Shown: one piece after another, positions 32,774-44,157 of the stretch
Layout of the letters: every line of letters begins with the position of its first letter
Position numbering within the stretch: position 1 is the stretch's first letter
NCBI GenBank assembly: GCA_002812745.2
Contig: NCSJ02000044.1
Span: 124,001 to 188,000 of the forward strand
Reading direction: 5' to 3'
DNA: 64,000 nt
From: Scytalidium lignicola
Lineage: Eukaryota; Ascomycota; Leotiomycetes
Notes under the pieces: generated by a model
Told to the model about the DNA's origin: nothing
Database searches by the model: none
The model's input: only the letters and a program-made list of their open reading frames with translations
Program-made: the position numbers and the translations under genes

Positions 32774-35700
32774 TTATTTCATTATCTCATCTAAAAAATT
32801 CATTTCATCGTGGTCCTGCATTAAACCGTCGTGACCTGTTCCGACTAAAACGTTAGTTTTTGAAAAGTATTGAGAAAGGAGGGGGGATTGCACTGGTGTA
32901 AGAGTAGAGTGGTATCGTTACTTTGAGAGGTGAGATCACTAGGCGGGTAGAAAAGCCCAAACTCCTCCGACCAAGGTTCCATACTGGCGTTTAGGGACGC
33001 AATGGAGCCGTAATAGCCCTGGTTTAGTTGCGAATTCATCAGCGGCGATGTCGCGGTGCTGCTCTGATCTATTGTGCTGCCTGCTCTCGAGAACGCCGGT
33101 GTCTCAGCCGAGGAGTCTGCAATCGAGGCCAATTCAGTTGATGCTACCATCGCCCGACGATAAGGCAGCCCCGAGCTCATAGAGCCAGCGCGAGATGATG
33201 TAGCTGGGGAGGGCGATGGATCATCTCCATAGGGGGTTTGTGCGCCATCCACGAGTTGCTGGCGGAGGTCTTTGATTAGGATTGAGTATTTCCGAGCGAA
33301 GGTGTTCCTCTGGCCACAGAAATCGAGGACTCGAGTTGCTGCGTCGAGGGCTGATATTTCGCGCGATTGGTCGTAGCCAGTTGGTATGAAACCGTTCTTT
33401 CCCCCTTGTCGTCGTTTCCAGACGGCGCCTAGAATCATGATGTTGGCAGCATTGATAAGGAAAATGCTGTGATAGGGTTAGAGTTTGTGCAACAGGAAAG
33501 AACAATACTGGAATAGGAATAGGTTGGGTAGGCATACATTGGCATGAACGATCTTTTCGGGGGAAGCGAGACACATAACATCGTTGTAGCGCTTGTTATT
33601 AGCTTAAATGCATAGTCGATACTAAATCACGATGTGTTAGTGCCAAGAGAGCCATGGGATTTTCAAATGTCCCAGTTAACGTACCATACTGCTGCATCGG
33701 CCGTTACGGCTGACACGATGGGGCCTGTGAAACCGACCGGCGACATCCGCGTCTTCACAGCCTTTAACAACAAAGGCCTCGTAAGTAACATCCACGCACC
33801 AATTAACATGAAGTGTAAATTAAACTAGACACTCGGGTCAGACTGATAACTAGAAACCTGCTTCAGCCTCAGAAAACTCACTATAGTTTCGGACTGTTCT
33901 ATGGCAACGTTTAAAATCACACCCGAATCAACTGGCTGACGCAAAGGTTCTGGTAACCTCGCCAGCCACGTCGAAAGCTCACTCTTGTACTGTCTGCATA
34001 CATTGAGGCGAAAATCCTCGGTGAAGTACATATCGCGCAGGATGTTCCCCGAGATAATGGATAGGCTCGTGACGCTATTTTGCAGCACATGCTGTTCACT
34101 GCTGAACTCGAAAGGTCCCTAATTTTACGAGGTTATGGCATTGGAAAATGATTAAGGACTTGGGGACCATTAATGGCTTACCTTGAAGACTGGATCTTGC
34201 GAGATACTTTCCTTGATGCGTGGAAGGCGGCCAAGGAATATGGCAACCCATCTATCGGAGAGGTCTGTCAGCAAAAATACGGGTATATTAGGATGGGCAT
34301 ATGGCGTGATGACCATTATCAGAAGGTCCCCCACAAAAAGGAACAAATACAAAACATGAAAAAAATGGGACATAAATATTAGGGTTGCACAAGAAACATA
34401 CCGGTCTAAGGATATGATGGTCAGCCATATCTGGCGCCATTCTTGGTATTCTTCGTCGGATAGCTCTTTCAGCTGATTCTGACCCAAATCCAGACCAAAT
34501 CGCTGAGCACCACGGATAGCAGCATCTGCCCAAATATTTATGTCAATCATTGCAAATCCAAATCTACCATAATTTACTTTTCTTCTTCTTCCTTTCTTCC
34601 TAAAAAGGGGGTGGAAGAAAAAAAAGGAAAAGGTAAATTTATGGGTTTAGAAAGGGCACCAGTATTTACCAAGATATATCCAAACCGAATTCCACTTTGA
34701 CGGTGATTGATAGAAGCAAAGCAGGAGCATGGCACGCATGACCCACAGTGTATTTTGCGGATTCTCCTCCACAGCATCGTCCATGTACTTGACACCAAGC
34801 TCGTGGTACGCCACGCCATCCGCATCGCCGAATTCGTCGAATTGGATGGCAACGGAGAAGATGAGGAACATCTGGCAGAGCCAGGACACGGTGACCTGGT
34901 CTGGATGGTCATACATCAAGCCCAGTTGCACCTGTGCCTCGCCACGGTTGCAGACATAGAAGACGGAATTCTGATAGTCGAAAAACATATCCAGCATCCG
35001 CTGGGCCGAGTTCCGCGGCGGCAACGAGTCCCTCAGTATCTTGCGGGCTTGTTCGGCGTTGTTTTCAAGGGCAAGATCCTTCATTTGGTCGGCCGGAGGG
35101 GTGTTGGCACTCGCCTGAGACGAAGAGCCTGTCTGTCGGCCAGACAGAGTAGACTCCTCTTCCACCAAGGCGGCCACGTCACGGTAGAAAGATGGGAGGC
35201 CGGCATTGCTGAGCTGTGAACGGACAAAGGCAGACTCTTGGGCAGCAGGATTGCGGTTCACATCGAGGTTGAGGCTACGGACCTACAGGAATCAGCAAAC
35301 ATGGGGTTAGCAAGTGAAGTAAGCAATGGAAATTTCCGTTTTCCCCTGGTTTTTTTCTCATTTTTTCTTCGTTGATGGGGAGGGAGATTTTTTCTTCTTC
35401 TTACAATGTCACCAAAGATCTGGGAGTAGAGGCGAGCATATTCAGCACTCGAGAGGGAAGGTGGCAGGTCCGATCGGGTCCTATAGCCAGCGCACACGAG
35501 GTCAGTTGTTAGTCTTAGACGGCAAGCCTCCGAAGAGAAACAGAGATGATGATAACAGAGCGGAAGACAACAAGATGCAGAGGGACAATGGCGAGAAAGA
35601 GGAGATGGAGATAGACGGACAGCGGTAGAGGTAGAGGTACTGGATCCTGGGGTCTGGCGGCGGAACTGGAGCTGGAGGAAGGCAGATCGAAGGATCGCAT

Positions 35701-35859
35701 GCGCTTGCTGGTGCTGTAGGAGCATTCGATGCCCCTCAGCTCGCAGTTGTGGCACTGGGGCAGGGCGCCATTGCACTTCTGATGTCTGGATTTGCAGGTA
35801 TCACAAGTCAGGGTGCTTCGGGGGGGCTTCCTCACGCGATAGCTGCTGGTCGATGACAT
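32774..35859 (-). CDS. Zn2Cys6 transcription factor, ten exons
   Basis: Exons 35859-35621, 35480-35405, 35282-34670, 34525-34402, 34251-34182, 34118-33882, 33824-33685, 33621-33538, 33466-32922 and 32844-32774 total 733 codons including the stop. The Zn2Cys6 cluster at residues about 19-46 has spacing C-x2-C-x6-C-x5-C-x2-C-x6-C (TCDTCKSRHQKC...). The fungal_trans region runs from about 150 to 480 and includes GAQRFGLDLG, SLDR-WVAIFLGR and GFTGPIVSAVTADAAV. A Ser/Thr-rich stretch follows. The last exon encodes a short conserved-looking end (GTGHDGLMQDHDEMNF). The first donor (GTCCGT) is weaker than the rest but is the phase-consistent choice. Target genes unknown. Confidence 0.87.
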
Positions 35860-36474
35860 GATTCTGGGTTGAGGCAGCGCATCGATGGGGAAAACGCAAG
35901 GGGATCGAGTCGTGTTGCTCTCTCTGGGCGGAAGCTGAGGTTCGTTCGTTGGTGCGTTCCAGAATCCCGAGGACAGGAGGTTAGAGTTTCCCCGAACTCC
36001 GAGGCGTCGGAACTAAGCGAGTGGGTCACGTGGCACCCGTCTCACACCGCTTCAGGATTCTTCCTTGTTTGTTTATTCGACCGTACTTGTTTATTTTTAT
36101 TATGTATCATTATGACAATCTCTTTTTAATATTATTCAACTTCTTACGTTTGTGGAGTTATTTAAGAAAAAGTGCAAAAATACTTAAACAAAGAATTGAA
36201 ATCACAACTAAGTTGATGGCTACAATACCAATTCTGTAATACCTGTATACAATCTCAGATCCTGTTTTAAACCACACCTGCATTAGAAATGAGGTCATCA
36301 CTTTAGTGCGTCTGATCTGCATGCGGCCTCTACTAGCCTCATTACGGCTGTTCCCGTGGAAGCCTCCAAGCTGGCCCTATCAGTTTGTAATATTATCCCT
36401 TCCACGTGTATCCAGCCCCCATCTAGGCCTTCTCCAGCTCCATCTAGGCCATCTCTAGCTCCATTATTAAGATA

Positions 36475-36629
36475 CCGAAGATTCTCAAATTTACGAGTCC
36501 AAGAGCTAACTTCATAAAGAAGAAAATGTAACGCTGTAGTGTGAACTCGAGAGTAGATCATTCGCCAAGAATACTATTCCAGCAATTAATCCTTGCAGCT
36601 CCATGACGCGTAAATTTGAGAATCTTCGG
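36475..36629. mobile_element. Short MITE, 155 bp, 23-bp TIRs, TA flanks
   Basis: The ends CCGAAGATTCTCAAATTTAC...GTAAATTTGAGAATCTTCGG are perfect inverted repeats of at least 21 bases. Partial inverted similarity continues inside (GTC..., GAGCT). TA flanks both ends (36473-36474 and 36630-36631), as for TA-inserting transposases. There is no coding capacity. Confidence 0.8.
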
Positions 36630-37030
36630 TACTACGGTATCGTGTCCAAGCCAGATGCTTGCAGAGACAGGCCCAGCCAACGCCTCGGAATGGTGGAGAC
36701 TGGAGAAGATGGGATGACTCCACTTGTTTACCCCTACAGTACCAATCCCACGGAAGCTGTCGATCATGGTTCCTTGAGTTATCTATCCCTCTTTGGATCT
36801 TTATTATGCATACAAGTACAGTGTTATGGCTCTTCGAGCTGCTGGGCGCAGTGAGAGAGTTCATCCCGCGACGGTCCAGATGGCGCATGTCCAATGTTGC
36901 AAAGCGCAATCTCCTTATCCATATGCAACTGCTTGGCACCCAATGATACAATCTCAATTAAGCCCAGCAAAAGTAGTGTCGATTAATTGGCCAGCTAATA
37001 CGATAAATACCGCATAACTCTACAGTAATT

Positions 37031-37200
37031 TTTTCTCGTGCCAGTTCCCTTTTAGTTCCCAGAGTATAGGCTCCATTGTGGCACTCTTTGTGCTCCCACA
37101 AGGGTTCCTGCCAGTGTCGGTTTTGAATTATAATCACTATCGTAATTGGTGAAGATCATGGGACCGAATTAACAACTGTACACCGTCATGTAGACGTATC
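37031..37200. repeat. Direct repeat, left copy, flanking the kinase-like gene
   Basis: About 170 bases matching 38734-38960 in the same orientation. Shared stretches include ccagttcc-ttttagttccca, the sequence around cactc(t)ttgtgc, and ggtgaagat-at-gga. The right copy is about 50-70 bases longer through an internal segment. Differences look enriched for C/T and G/A. Confidence 0.75.
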
Positions 37201-37501
37201 TGTCTCCTCCGGTAATATACGCTTTGTAGGTGGTACCAATACCTCTGGAACGTACTCTACAGTACATTCAGTATTTGGCTCATTGGGCTCTAAAGTATGA
37301 GATTTTTTATCATCAAAGCTTGCGAAGTTTATTATGATGCACATCTCAAATGACTCAAAACCTGACGAATTTGATAAAACAGCGTCGGTCAAACTAAATG
37401 TGACTAGCCTACTGCGCTCTGACCTCTGACACTCTGACAGCCGACCTCAAGCCACTTCGTTGGTCAAGATCTTAAGCTTGCTTTAACACACAAAATTCAA
37501 C

Positions 37502-38539
37502 ATGGCACGACATAACACTTGGGGTCCGACACTTCGGCCGCAGCCCGGCTCTCGTTTCCGGCCACTCTTAAGGGGCATACCAAATGTCCCCTGGGATCAG
37601 CAATTCCGCACCTACATAGATGACGTTTGTATAAGTCAACTCGATGAAGATTCTGTCGTCTTTATACCCACGCTCGACTATATGGAAGATGAACCAGAAG
37701 AATCAAGGAAGATGACGAATAGTCAAGACATGACACGCATATGCAAGACGACAGCACTGTATGAAGAGATCACAGCGAGAGTAACACTGCATCCTCGAAT
37801 TGCGAAGTTTTTGCATCGAGATCCCTGGAGTACATTCCCTATTTTAGCTAAACCGTCGGGCCCTCCACTGGTCGATTTTCTGGCCAAGCAAAGATCTGCC
37901 ATGTATTCAACGCCCGTTGATGGAGCTTTACCCCGTGTGCTACCCCAGTATCGCCCATTAATATATCAGTGGTCATTGCAACTACTTTCCGGCCTGTCAT
38001 TTCTACATTCTCGCTCTATAATCTTCGGCGACCCAAGAGTTGAAACATGCTGGCTTGCGTTACCTTCTCTCGACCTCTCCCTTATAGGATTCCTTGACGC
38101 TGGCTATTTGTCTCTTAAGAGTGGGATAAAATACGACGGAAGCTCCTGGAGAAACGAGCCGTTTCATCCTTGCCATATACCCAAGTTTAACAGTGTTGTG
38201 CCCACTATGCAGACGGATTTATTCTTGTGGGGATGCCTGATATATGAGCTAATGACAACCTTCTGGCCAGGACATGGGCAAGGAAAGCAAAGTGAAGATA
38301 TTCAGCAGATGATTATAAGACGCATGTGGCCAGTTTTAGAAAATGATTATCTTGGGGATATTGTAAGAAAGTGCTGGGAGCATGAGTATGAAGATATATT
38401 GAGCTTAAGAAGGGATGTGATTGCCTTTATAACTAATGATGGGTGGGAGATTGAAGGGGAGGACGGGCTTGGTGGCTTTCGCGCCGATGAGCTTTTTGAA
38501 ACTAGTATTGACGGATTGATCCATGGATTGGGTATCTGA
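37502..38539 (+). CDS. Protein-kinase-fold protein, probable pseudokinase
   Basis: Single exon of 345 residues. The C-lobe of a protein kinase is recognisable: LLSGLSFLHSRSIIFGD stands for the LHxxxIxHRD catalytic loop, TDLFLWGCLIYELMTTFWPG for the D-x-W-S/A-x-G helix F region, and a C-terminal WP-V-x-x-CW block is present. Key residues are degenerate: HRD reads FGD, the following Asn is replaced (PRVET), and DFG reads GFL. No clear glycine-rich loop or VAIK lysine is seen. Catalysis is therefore unlikely. The gene lies between two direct repeats and has no obvious functional partner. Fungal genomes carry many such fast-evolving kinase-like genes. Confidence 0.72.
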   Translation: MARHNTWGPTLRPQPGSRFRPLLRGIPNVPWDQQFRTYIDDVCISQLDEDSVVFIPTLDYMEDEPEESRKMTNSQDMTRICKTTALYEEITARVTLHPRIAKFLHRDPWSTFPILAKPSGPPLVDFLAKQRSAMYSTPVDGALPRVLPQYRPLIYQWSLQLLSGLSFLHSRSIIFGDPRVETCWLALPSLDLSLIGFLDAGYLSLKSGIKYDGSSWRNEPFHPCHIPKFNSVVPTMQTDLFLWGCLIYELMTTFWPGHGQGKQSEDIQQMIIRRMWPVLENDYLGDIVRKCWEHEYEDILSLRRDVIAFITNDGWEIEGEDGLGGFRADELFETSIDGLIHGLGI

Positions 38540-38676
38540 AGAACATTTTACATGTATCTGAGCAAGAGCGGCTAGCTTACCCCCTCGAGCACGCCAGGCA
38601 AAATCTACGTCCAGGAATATTATCCACCCAAAACCTCTCCTCGACCAGTCACACATCAATGAATTACTTTAAGCCC

Positions 38677-38730
38677 AAGGCAACGACGCTAAAAAGGCAA
38701 GTTCTGCCTTTCGGGGCCCGAGGGGATAGT
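38677..38730. repeat. 54-bp repeat with internal hairpin, copy 1
   Basis: Matches 54071-54124 in the same orientation: ggcaac-acgctaaaaa-ggc, then a short hairpin with GGC/GCC arms and a different loop, then ggggcc-gaggggatagt. It is immediately followed by the right direct repeat of the kinase-like gene. Confidence 0.75.
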
Positions 38731-38733
38731 AAA

Positions 38734-38960
38734 TCTTTCCCGTACCAGTTCCGTTTTAGTTCCCAAAGGGGAGAGCAAACCTGAGCGAGCCTGAACAAAG
38801 TCTGAATCAGTCGCATACTATAGTATAAGTTTCATCTTGACACTCGTTGTGCCTCACAAAAGCTCCTGTCAGAATCGATTTCGAATTAAAATCATCAATT
38901 AACCGGTGAAGATTATAGGACTGAACTAACTACCGTAAACCAGGCTGTCGTATACATGTA
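38734..38960. repeat. Direct repeat, right copy, flanking the kinase-like gene
   Basis: Partner of 37031-37200, about 227 bases, carrying an extra internal segment (roughly 38770-38830) absent from the left copy. Confidence 0.75.
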
Positions 38961-40127
38961 CTGCTACCGGACATCGCCAGCCCTTTAATCTGTTTTTATA
39001 AAATTCATATCTCGTTTTCGATCTTATATTTCACCTAGATAACTTAGCTTTCAATTGGTGTCGATATTAAGACATTCATATCACAATGGACACTAGTAAA
39101 ATGAAGACGCAACTTGAATACATGATGCGAAAGTCTGCACGAGCACTACACGGAAAAGACTGACAGCGAAGCCGCAGTAGCTCCAAGTTTCGAGGAAACC
39201 TCCATCATTAGTGACCTTAATCATCTTGAATTCAAAATTGCAATAACAGTTGAAAAAACGCTGGTGACTTTTGTCCAGTGGACCTTTAGATGACAAATAT
39301 TTCTTATAAAAATGATATTTCAATGCTTCAATTATTGTCTATGAATAGTGGATTGAGCAAGACATTTTGCGCTAAGAGTATCGATACAGTTTCTGTATAC
39401 GTAAGTTCTATTCTCTATCCTAAATCCAGCGATGCGGCGAAAAACATTCATCAATTGCTCAAGCTAAGGAGGCAGCTATTGTTCTGGGAACACCAGAAAA
39501 GTCGTAATGCAATAACAAAGTCGGTGCAAGGTAAGACCGTAGGGTTACTTCCTGAAACTTATGGCTAAATAAATGCTTACAAGATACAGGAAATTAGAAT
39601 TTAATATGAGCTCGTAGTATTAGTGGTTGTCGCCTCAATAAGGGCATTGAGTATTAATAAATGTGGAGGATTGAAAAGTTGCAGAACTAAGCCACGACGA
39701 TGATCAGCCGTAGAATCTAATGTCCCGAGTTTTTGAGGGTAACTAGTTGAAACATAGACTATCACTGCTGTTGGCAAGAGTTGCAAGTTATATATATTTT
39801 AGCTGAGGTCCCGTTTAGATTCGACTTTTTGGGCCTCATTCTTTAACTTAAGGAGCTGAAAAGCTGAATCTAAACAACCNTTTTTTTCTTTTTGTTTGGT
39901 AATCTTTGTTAAACTTTTAGATAAATCTACTGCCAAGAAGATCCTTAAGGAGAATTGAGAGCGTTTGATTTGACTTGCAAATTAATTTATTAAGTAATAC
40001 CGCACGTTGTAGTTACGATTCTCTTAGAACATCAGACGCCGTGAAACCATTCCCATCCTTTTTTGACCTTACACAAGCGTTATCTTATCCTCCGAATCAA
40101 CTGCAAGAATCCGAAAAGCATTCTGGA

Positions 40128-41356
40128 CTAGTTTCTCATCTCGGTGCCACCTTCAGCCTCAGTACCGCCTCCTCTCCCAGTGTCTTCTTCCATCTCGACA
40201 TCTCCTCCCATATCAGCGTCTTCTTCCATCTCGATATCTCCTCCCATATCAGCGTCTTCTAACTCTTCCACGCCTTGGTGCTCGGTGTTTGTTTGATCCT
40301 TAGAATCACCTTGAGTCTCATCCAACTTAGTGTTTCCCACTGGGATGGCAAGTGCCCATCGAGCAAACAACTGTAAAGCGACGGGGTCCTTCTCTTTAAA
40401 ATTGTAAAGCTCGGAGTATTTGATAACGAACTTCTTCTCTTGGAAATAAGCCTGCAAGAAACGCCCGTGTTGTGGCCCCATGACAGATAACATTAGAATC
40501 TAGAACGTGATATCGATGTTAGTGCATTCAAAGTGTAAAATGGATATATGGCATGGGGAAGTCAAACTTACTGGGATATTGACATGTTCAGTAAACTTGT
40601 CGGATTCGAGATACCAGAGGGTGAGGCGTGCGATATTGAGTAGCTCCACACGCAAGAGTCTGTCATCTCCTTCATCAACATTCATATTCATAATGCAGCG
40701 TAAATGCGGATAACCAGCTTTGTGAGCCACGGTCCACAGCTCCCAAGTTGTATTTCTAGTATCGTACAGGGGTCTATGCTCCCCGTACTGTGATAGACTA
40801 CGCGATCAATAGTGAGATGGATATTTTCCTAATAGAAATAGGAGCAATGATTAACAGGGGAAACATACTCATCACGCACCTATTCCTCCCCTGGCTTAAT
40901 AGATGACATCTCGCATTTGTGTAAGTAATGTGTAAAATAAAGAAGGAACCCTTCAGTGCGATCTCTTGTACGGACTGTGCCGAATGGAAGGAATCCTCTG
41001 AAGTCGTACGCTAGATATTCCCTCCCCACCAGATCGTCATCAGCAGGGGGGAGAGCATCCGGATATGGAGTGAAGAAGCAAGACTCGACCGTGGTTTTGA
41101 GATCCAGGCTTTCTTCCACCGAAATCTTCAACTTGGCGTAGTCATCTGGTTTTATGCAATCCTTGGTGCGTTTAAACAGCCGAATTAATAACCTTCGCAT
41201 TTTGTTGCGGTGAGAGCGCCTCATACGCTCGGTCGGCGAGATTGCATCTTTGGTTGGTGCCGTTGCAGGAAGCCCAGCCAATGTCACTACACCTTGACCG
41301 GGAGGCGCCGTAACTTGCGGAGGGTGCAAGATCTCGGATTGCTCTACACTGGACAT
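40128..41356 (-). CDS. Hypothetical protein with acidic repeat tail; in-frame TAG at first splice donor
   Basis: No family recognised. Exons 41356-40880, 40787-40572 and 40499-40128 (introns of 92 and 72 nt) stay in one frame and total 355 codons. The last codon of exon 1 is TAG (40880-40882), directly before a good donor GTGCGT. Either translation ends there (158 residues) or a CAG/AAG codon has mutated. The middle is rich in basic and aromatic residues. The end carries two near-identical acidic units (GGDIEMEEDADM / GGDVEMEEDT). A single-nucleotide error at the splice site would also explain the stop. Confidence 0.55.
40187..40262 (-). repeat. Two-copy 36-bp repeat encoding acidic 12-residue units
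   Basis: Two adjacent 36-base copies differ by few bases and encode MGGD(I/V)EMEEDAD-type units near the C-terminus of the hypothetical protein. In-frame coding minisatellite. Confidence 0.8.
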
Positions 41357-42119
41357 GTTGTTCGTATATGTGTAATTGCACTGATTTCCAGGGTGAGGTT
41401 GTGGTGTTGTAGTGTTGTGGCGTGAGTGAGGCTCGACTGGAAGTTCCAGAAGCTATATCGTCCACACTCGCGATCGCGGGGGTCAGGGCTGGGGTGGTGG
41501 GGCTCGGCACACTACTGCACGTCATGAAAAGAAAAGCTGATTGGCGCATTGGGCCCCCTTGACTGTCCAGCCAGTACAGCACTGTAGAACGAAACATTCC
41601 ACAGTACTAAATGCAACCTATCTAATTGCTTCTTTATACATATTAATATATATTAACATATCGATCGATTAGTCAAAATTGATTATACTGTAATAATATA
41701 AAGCATTACACCTTAGTCAGCGATGTTTTGTCATAACTCCCTTTTTTATTTAAAAAGGTTGAGAATAGTTCATAGAATACCGAGAGAGTTTTAACTTCTT
41801 TGTCGGAATATTTACAAATAAATGATTTACCAAGACATGTGCCTGAGCAACAGCACTTACTAACCGGATAAGATGCACAAGAGAGAAAAAAAAAGTGTAA
41901 GGTAGTATCTTAATTGCAAATGTAAATACATTCTTATTCAGTATTATTGGATGATCACGAAGGTATTGTGCCCTCTAGTACTTCGTACTGTGCTGTTCAT
42001 TGGTGTTTGTGGCTGTGTCCAGTTGAGAGCCTTCTTCACTGCTGAATTGTGACACTCTTGCTTCTAACAACAATGAATATCACAACACACCCTTCTAGCC
42101 GCATGTTGAAGATGCCCTA
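41357..42119. other. Intergenic, no gene seen
   Basis: 5' flanks of two divergent loci with an AT-rich core (about 41640-41960). No supported frame. Confidence 0.5.
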
Positions 42120-44157
42120 ATGGGTGCTATATCAGCTGTAGCGAGTGTGATAAGTATGGTAGGATTGGCGGAGCAGACCATCGATGACATTTTGAAGCCT
42201 CGCAGTCTCTTTTAAGCCTGCGCCGGAGCCTCAAAGTCACTTACCAGATGGTTGGACGAGGTTTATGCCCTAATTCAGACTCTTGAAGAGGTGAAAGAAA
42301 CAGCTGAAAAGCTCCATTATCTTCCCGAGTCTGGGTTGGGTGGCCTCTTGGCTTCCTTCCAGATTCGGCTAGAGGACTGCTCAAAAGATATCTATGCTTG
42401 GGTTAACAAGGCGGCGCAAGCACATCTTGACTTAAGTTCAGGTACGAAAAGATCCTTTAAACGACTTCTGGTGGCCATCAACAAGGTAGACAATAAGGAA
42501 GCGTATCTTATGATTTCAAGGCATCATCATAATATTTCGACCAAGCTGTTACTTATAGGGAGGTGTGTCTCCCTATAGTGGAACATCTTGCAGTTCGTTT
42601 TTCCAATACTTTGCAAGAACTCTTGATATTGAGCACACATTAGACCTGAAGAACCTACATAGTAAAGTCGATAGCGTAAATGCTGCCGCGGAAACCACAA
42701 AAAAAAACCACCCTTCAAGCTCTCGAGAGCCTCCAAGAATCGCTGCAAGTAGATTCGGTCGGAAAATTTTCAGTGCATGAGATCTTTGCGAGCCTTGTAG
42801 ATAGTTTGTCAAGAATCGAAAGTCTATTAGAATCTAGCGCAGGTTCTACAGGTTCGAACGCTCCAGCTAGTCTTAGGCAAATATTCGTTACAAACAATCG
42901 AATGCGAGAAGGCTCAATGAAATATGCAAATAATGCTCTAAACTCGTCTGACGCTTCATCGAATCATCGAATTATCGATCGGGATCGTCAGGGAAGTGGC
43001 ACTAAAGAAACTTTGAGGACGAGCGACTTGCTACATCCCTTTCCTTAAGACCAACGCCAACTGTAGAATTGAGCGAGACTTCGTGTTGGGCAGCTCAAAT
43101 AAAATCCCTTTGGCCTACCCAGGAAAGGAAATCTGATGATTCAAATCTAAGAGGGGCGTCAGCTAGGTTCACTGCATTGTATAAGACGGTTTATAGAAGA
43201 GGGTATGTGTTTGAACCACGACTGCCTAGAACGGTTGAGAGGAGGGATCATTTCATTCATATGAACCCTCCTATTTCAAAAAACGAAATACATCCCAAGA
43301 TATCACCACGGATTACAAAGTCGCAAATGACGCAGTTGTTGTCAATCATAACTGTCTCCGTCCAGACTGATCCTTGGGGCTTTGGCAGGCCGTTCTATCC
43401 TATCATACGCAAAAAACTAGACTATTTATTGAGTGAACGGCCCTTGGCTTGTGGAATATTCATGAACTGCACTGCAAGAAAGTATCCTTAACCAAGAGAG
43501 GTGCTTATGCTCAACAAGCACAGCACGACTCAGCTTAAATTGGTATCTAAGATTACTGCTAAATCGCGTCTTTTATCCTGGGATCCTCAAATACTGTTTA
43601 ATGAACTGGACATCTATCTCGAGTCCGTTCATATGCAAGGTATTAGAAGATGTCAAGATATTATGCCAGAGCAAGTACCGGGGCGTCTTGAAGGCTCCTT
43701 AATTAGCCGTGGTCTTAAAGCCTTCAATTATGAACTTAAAATGGTGCGACGGCGCTGCTAGAAGCAAGAGTACGTAGATGAGGTCGATCGTGCGTTGGGT
43801 GAATGCTTCTTTCATGTTTTCTCAACGATCCTGCCGTCACCCACAAGTGAAGAAGAGGAAGAACCTAGTGTGTCAGAGCCAAAATCCAGTATCTCAAGGG
43901 ACTGGAACACGAAGCAAGACCGAATCAATATCTGGCTCCTTAATAATTTACAATCGTCCAAGACGGAGACAAAAGTCCATCAGCAAATACTCGTAAAGAA
44001 TTGCCTGCAAAATCTTGAACAAGAAGACTGGGCAAGAACAGTGATTAAATACTGGGTTTTAGACGATGCTGCAGTCAGTAGAGATGGTATTACAAGTACG
44101 AACGGGGCAGTGGATAACGATGATGATGATATTTATTTATGTTCGGCAAGTAGCTGA
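42120..44157 (+). pseudogene. Decayed STAND/HeLo-like N-terminal-domain gene
   Basis: The frame opens with MGAISAVASVISMVGLAEQ, a typical fungal STAND N-terminal (HeLo-like) start. It meets TAA at 42213-42215, inside RSLF-stop-ACAGASKSL, and continues to 42578. The similarity-like reading then moves between frames (42680-43048, 43069-43491, 43501-43761, 43795-44157) with several stops. The last segment ends in an acidic tail. The first stop is explained by CAA to TAA. I cannot reconstruct a single spliced product, so this is most likely a pseudogene of one long protein. Expression of the short first frame cannot be excluded. Confidence 0.65.

Larger units (their letters stand above)
35860..37501. 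other. Intergenic region with a MITE and one arm of a direct repeat
   Basis: No supported gene in 1.6 kb. It contains a two-copy 21-bp tandem repeat near 36412-36462 (ccatctaggcc... units), the 155-bp MITE at 36475-36629 and the left direct repeat at about 37031-37200. Confidence 0.55.
38540..40127. other. Intergenic region with repeats and a possible broken small gene
   Basis: It contains a 54-base repeat related to 54071-54124 (at 38677-38730) and the right direct repeat (38734-38960). From 39086 a short reading frame (start MDTSKMKTQLEYMM) continues in a shifted frame to about 39293. Another frame runs 39290-39568. Neither has a recognisable domain, and I do not call them genes. There is an N near 39880. 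Confidence 0.5.

Noticed and set aside
34707..35219. 170-residue plus-strand frame
   Set aside because: Exact antisense of a well-supported exon of the Zn2Cys6 regulator.
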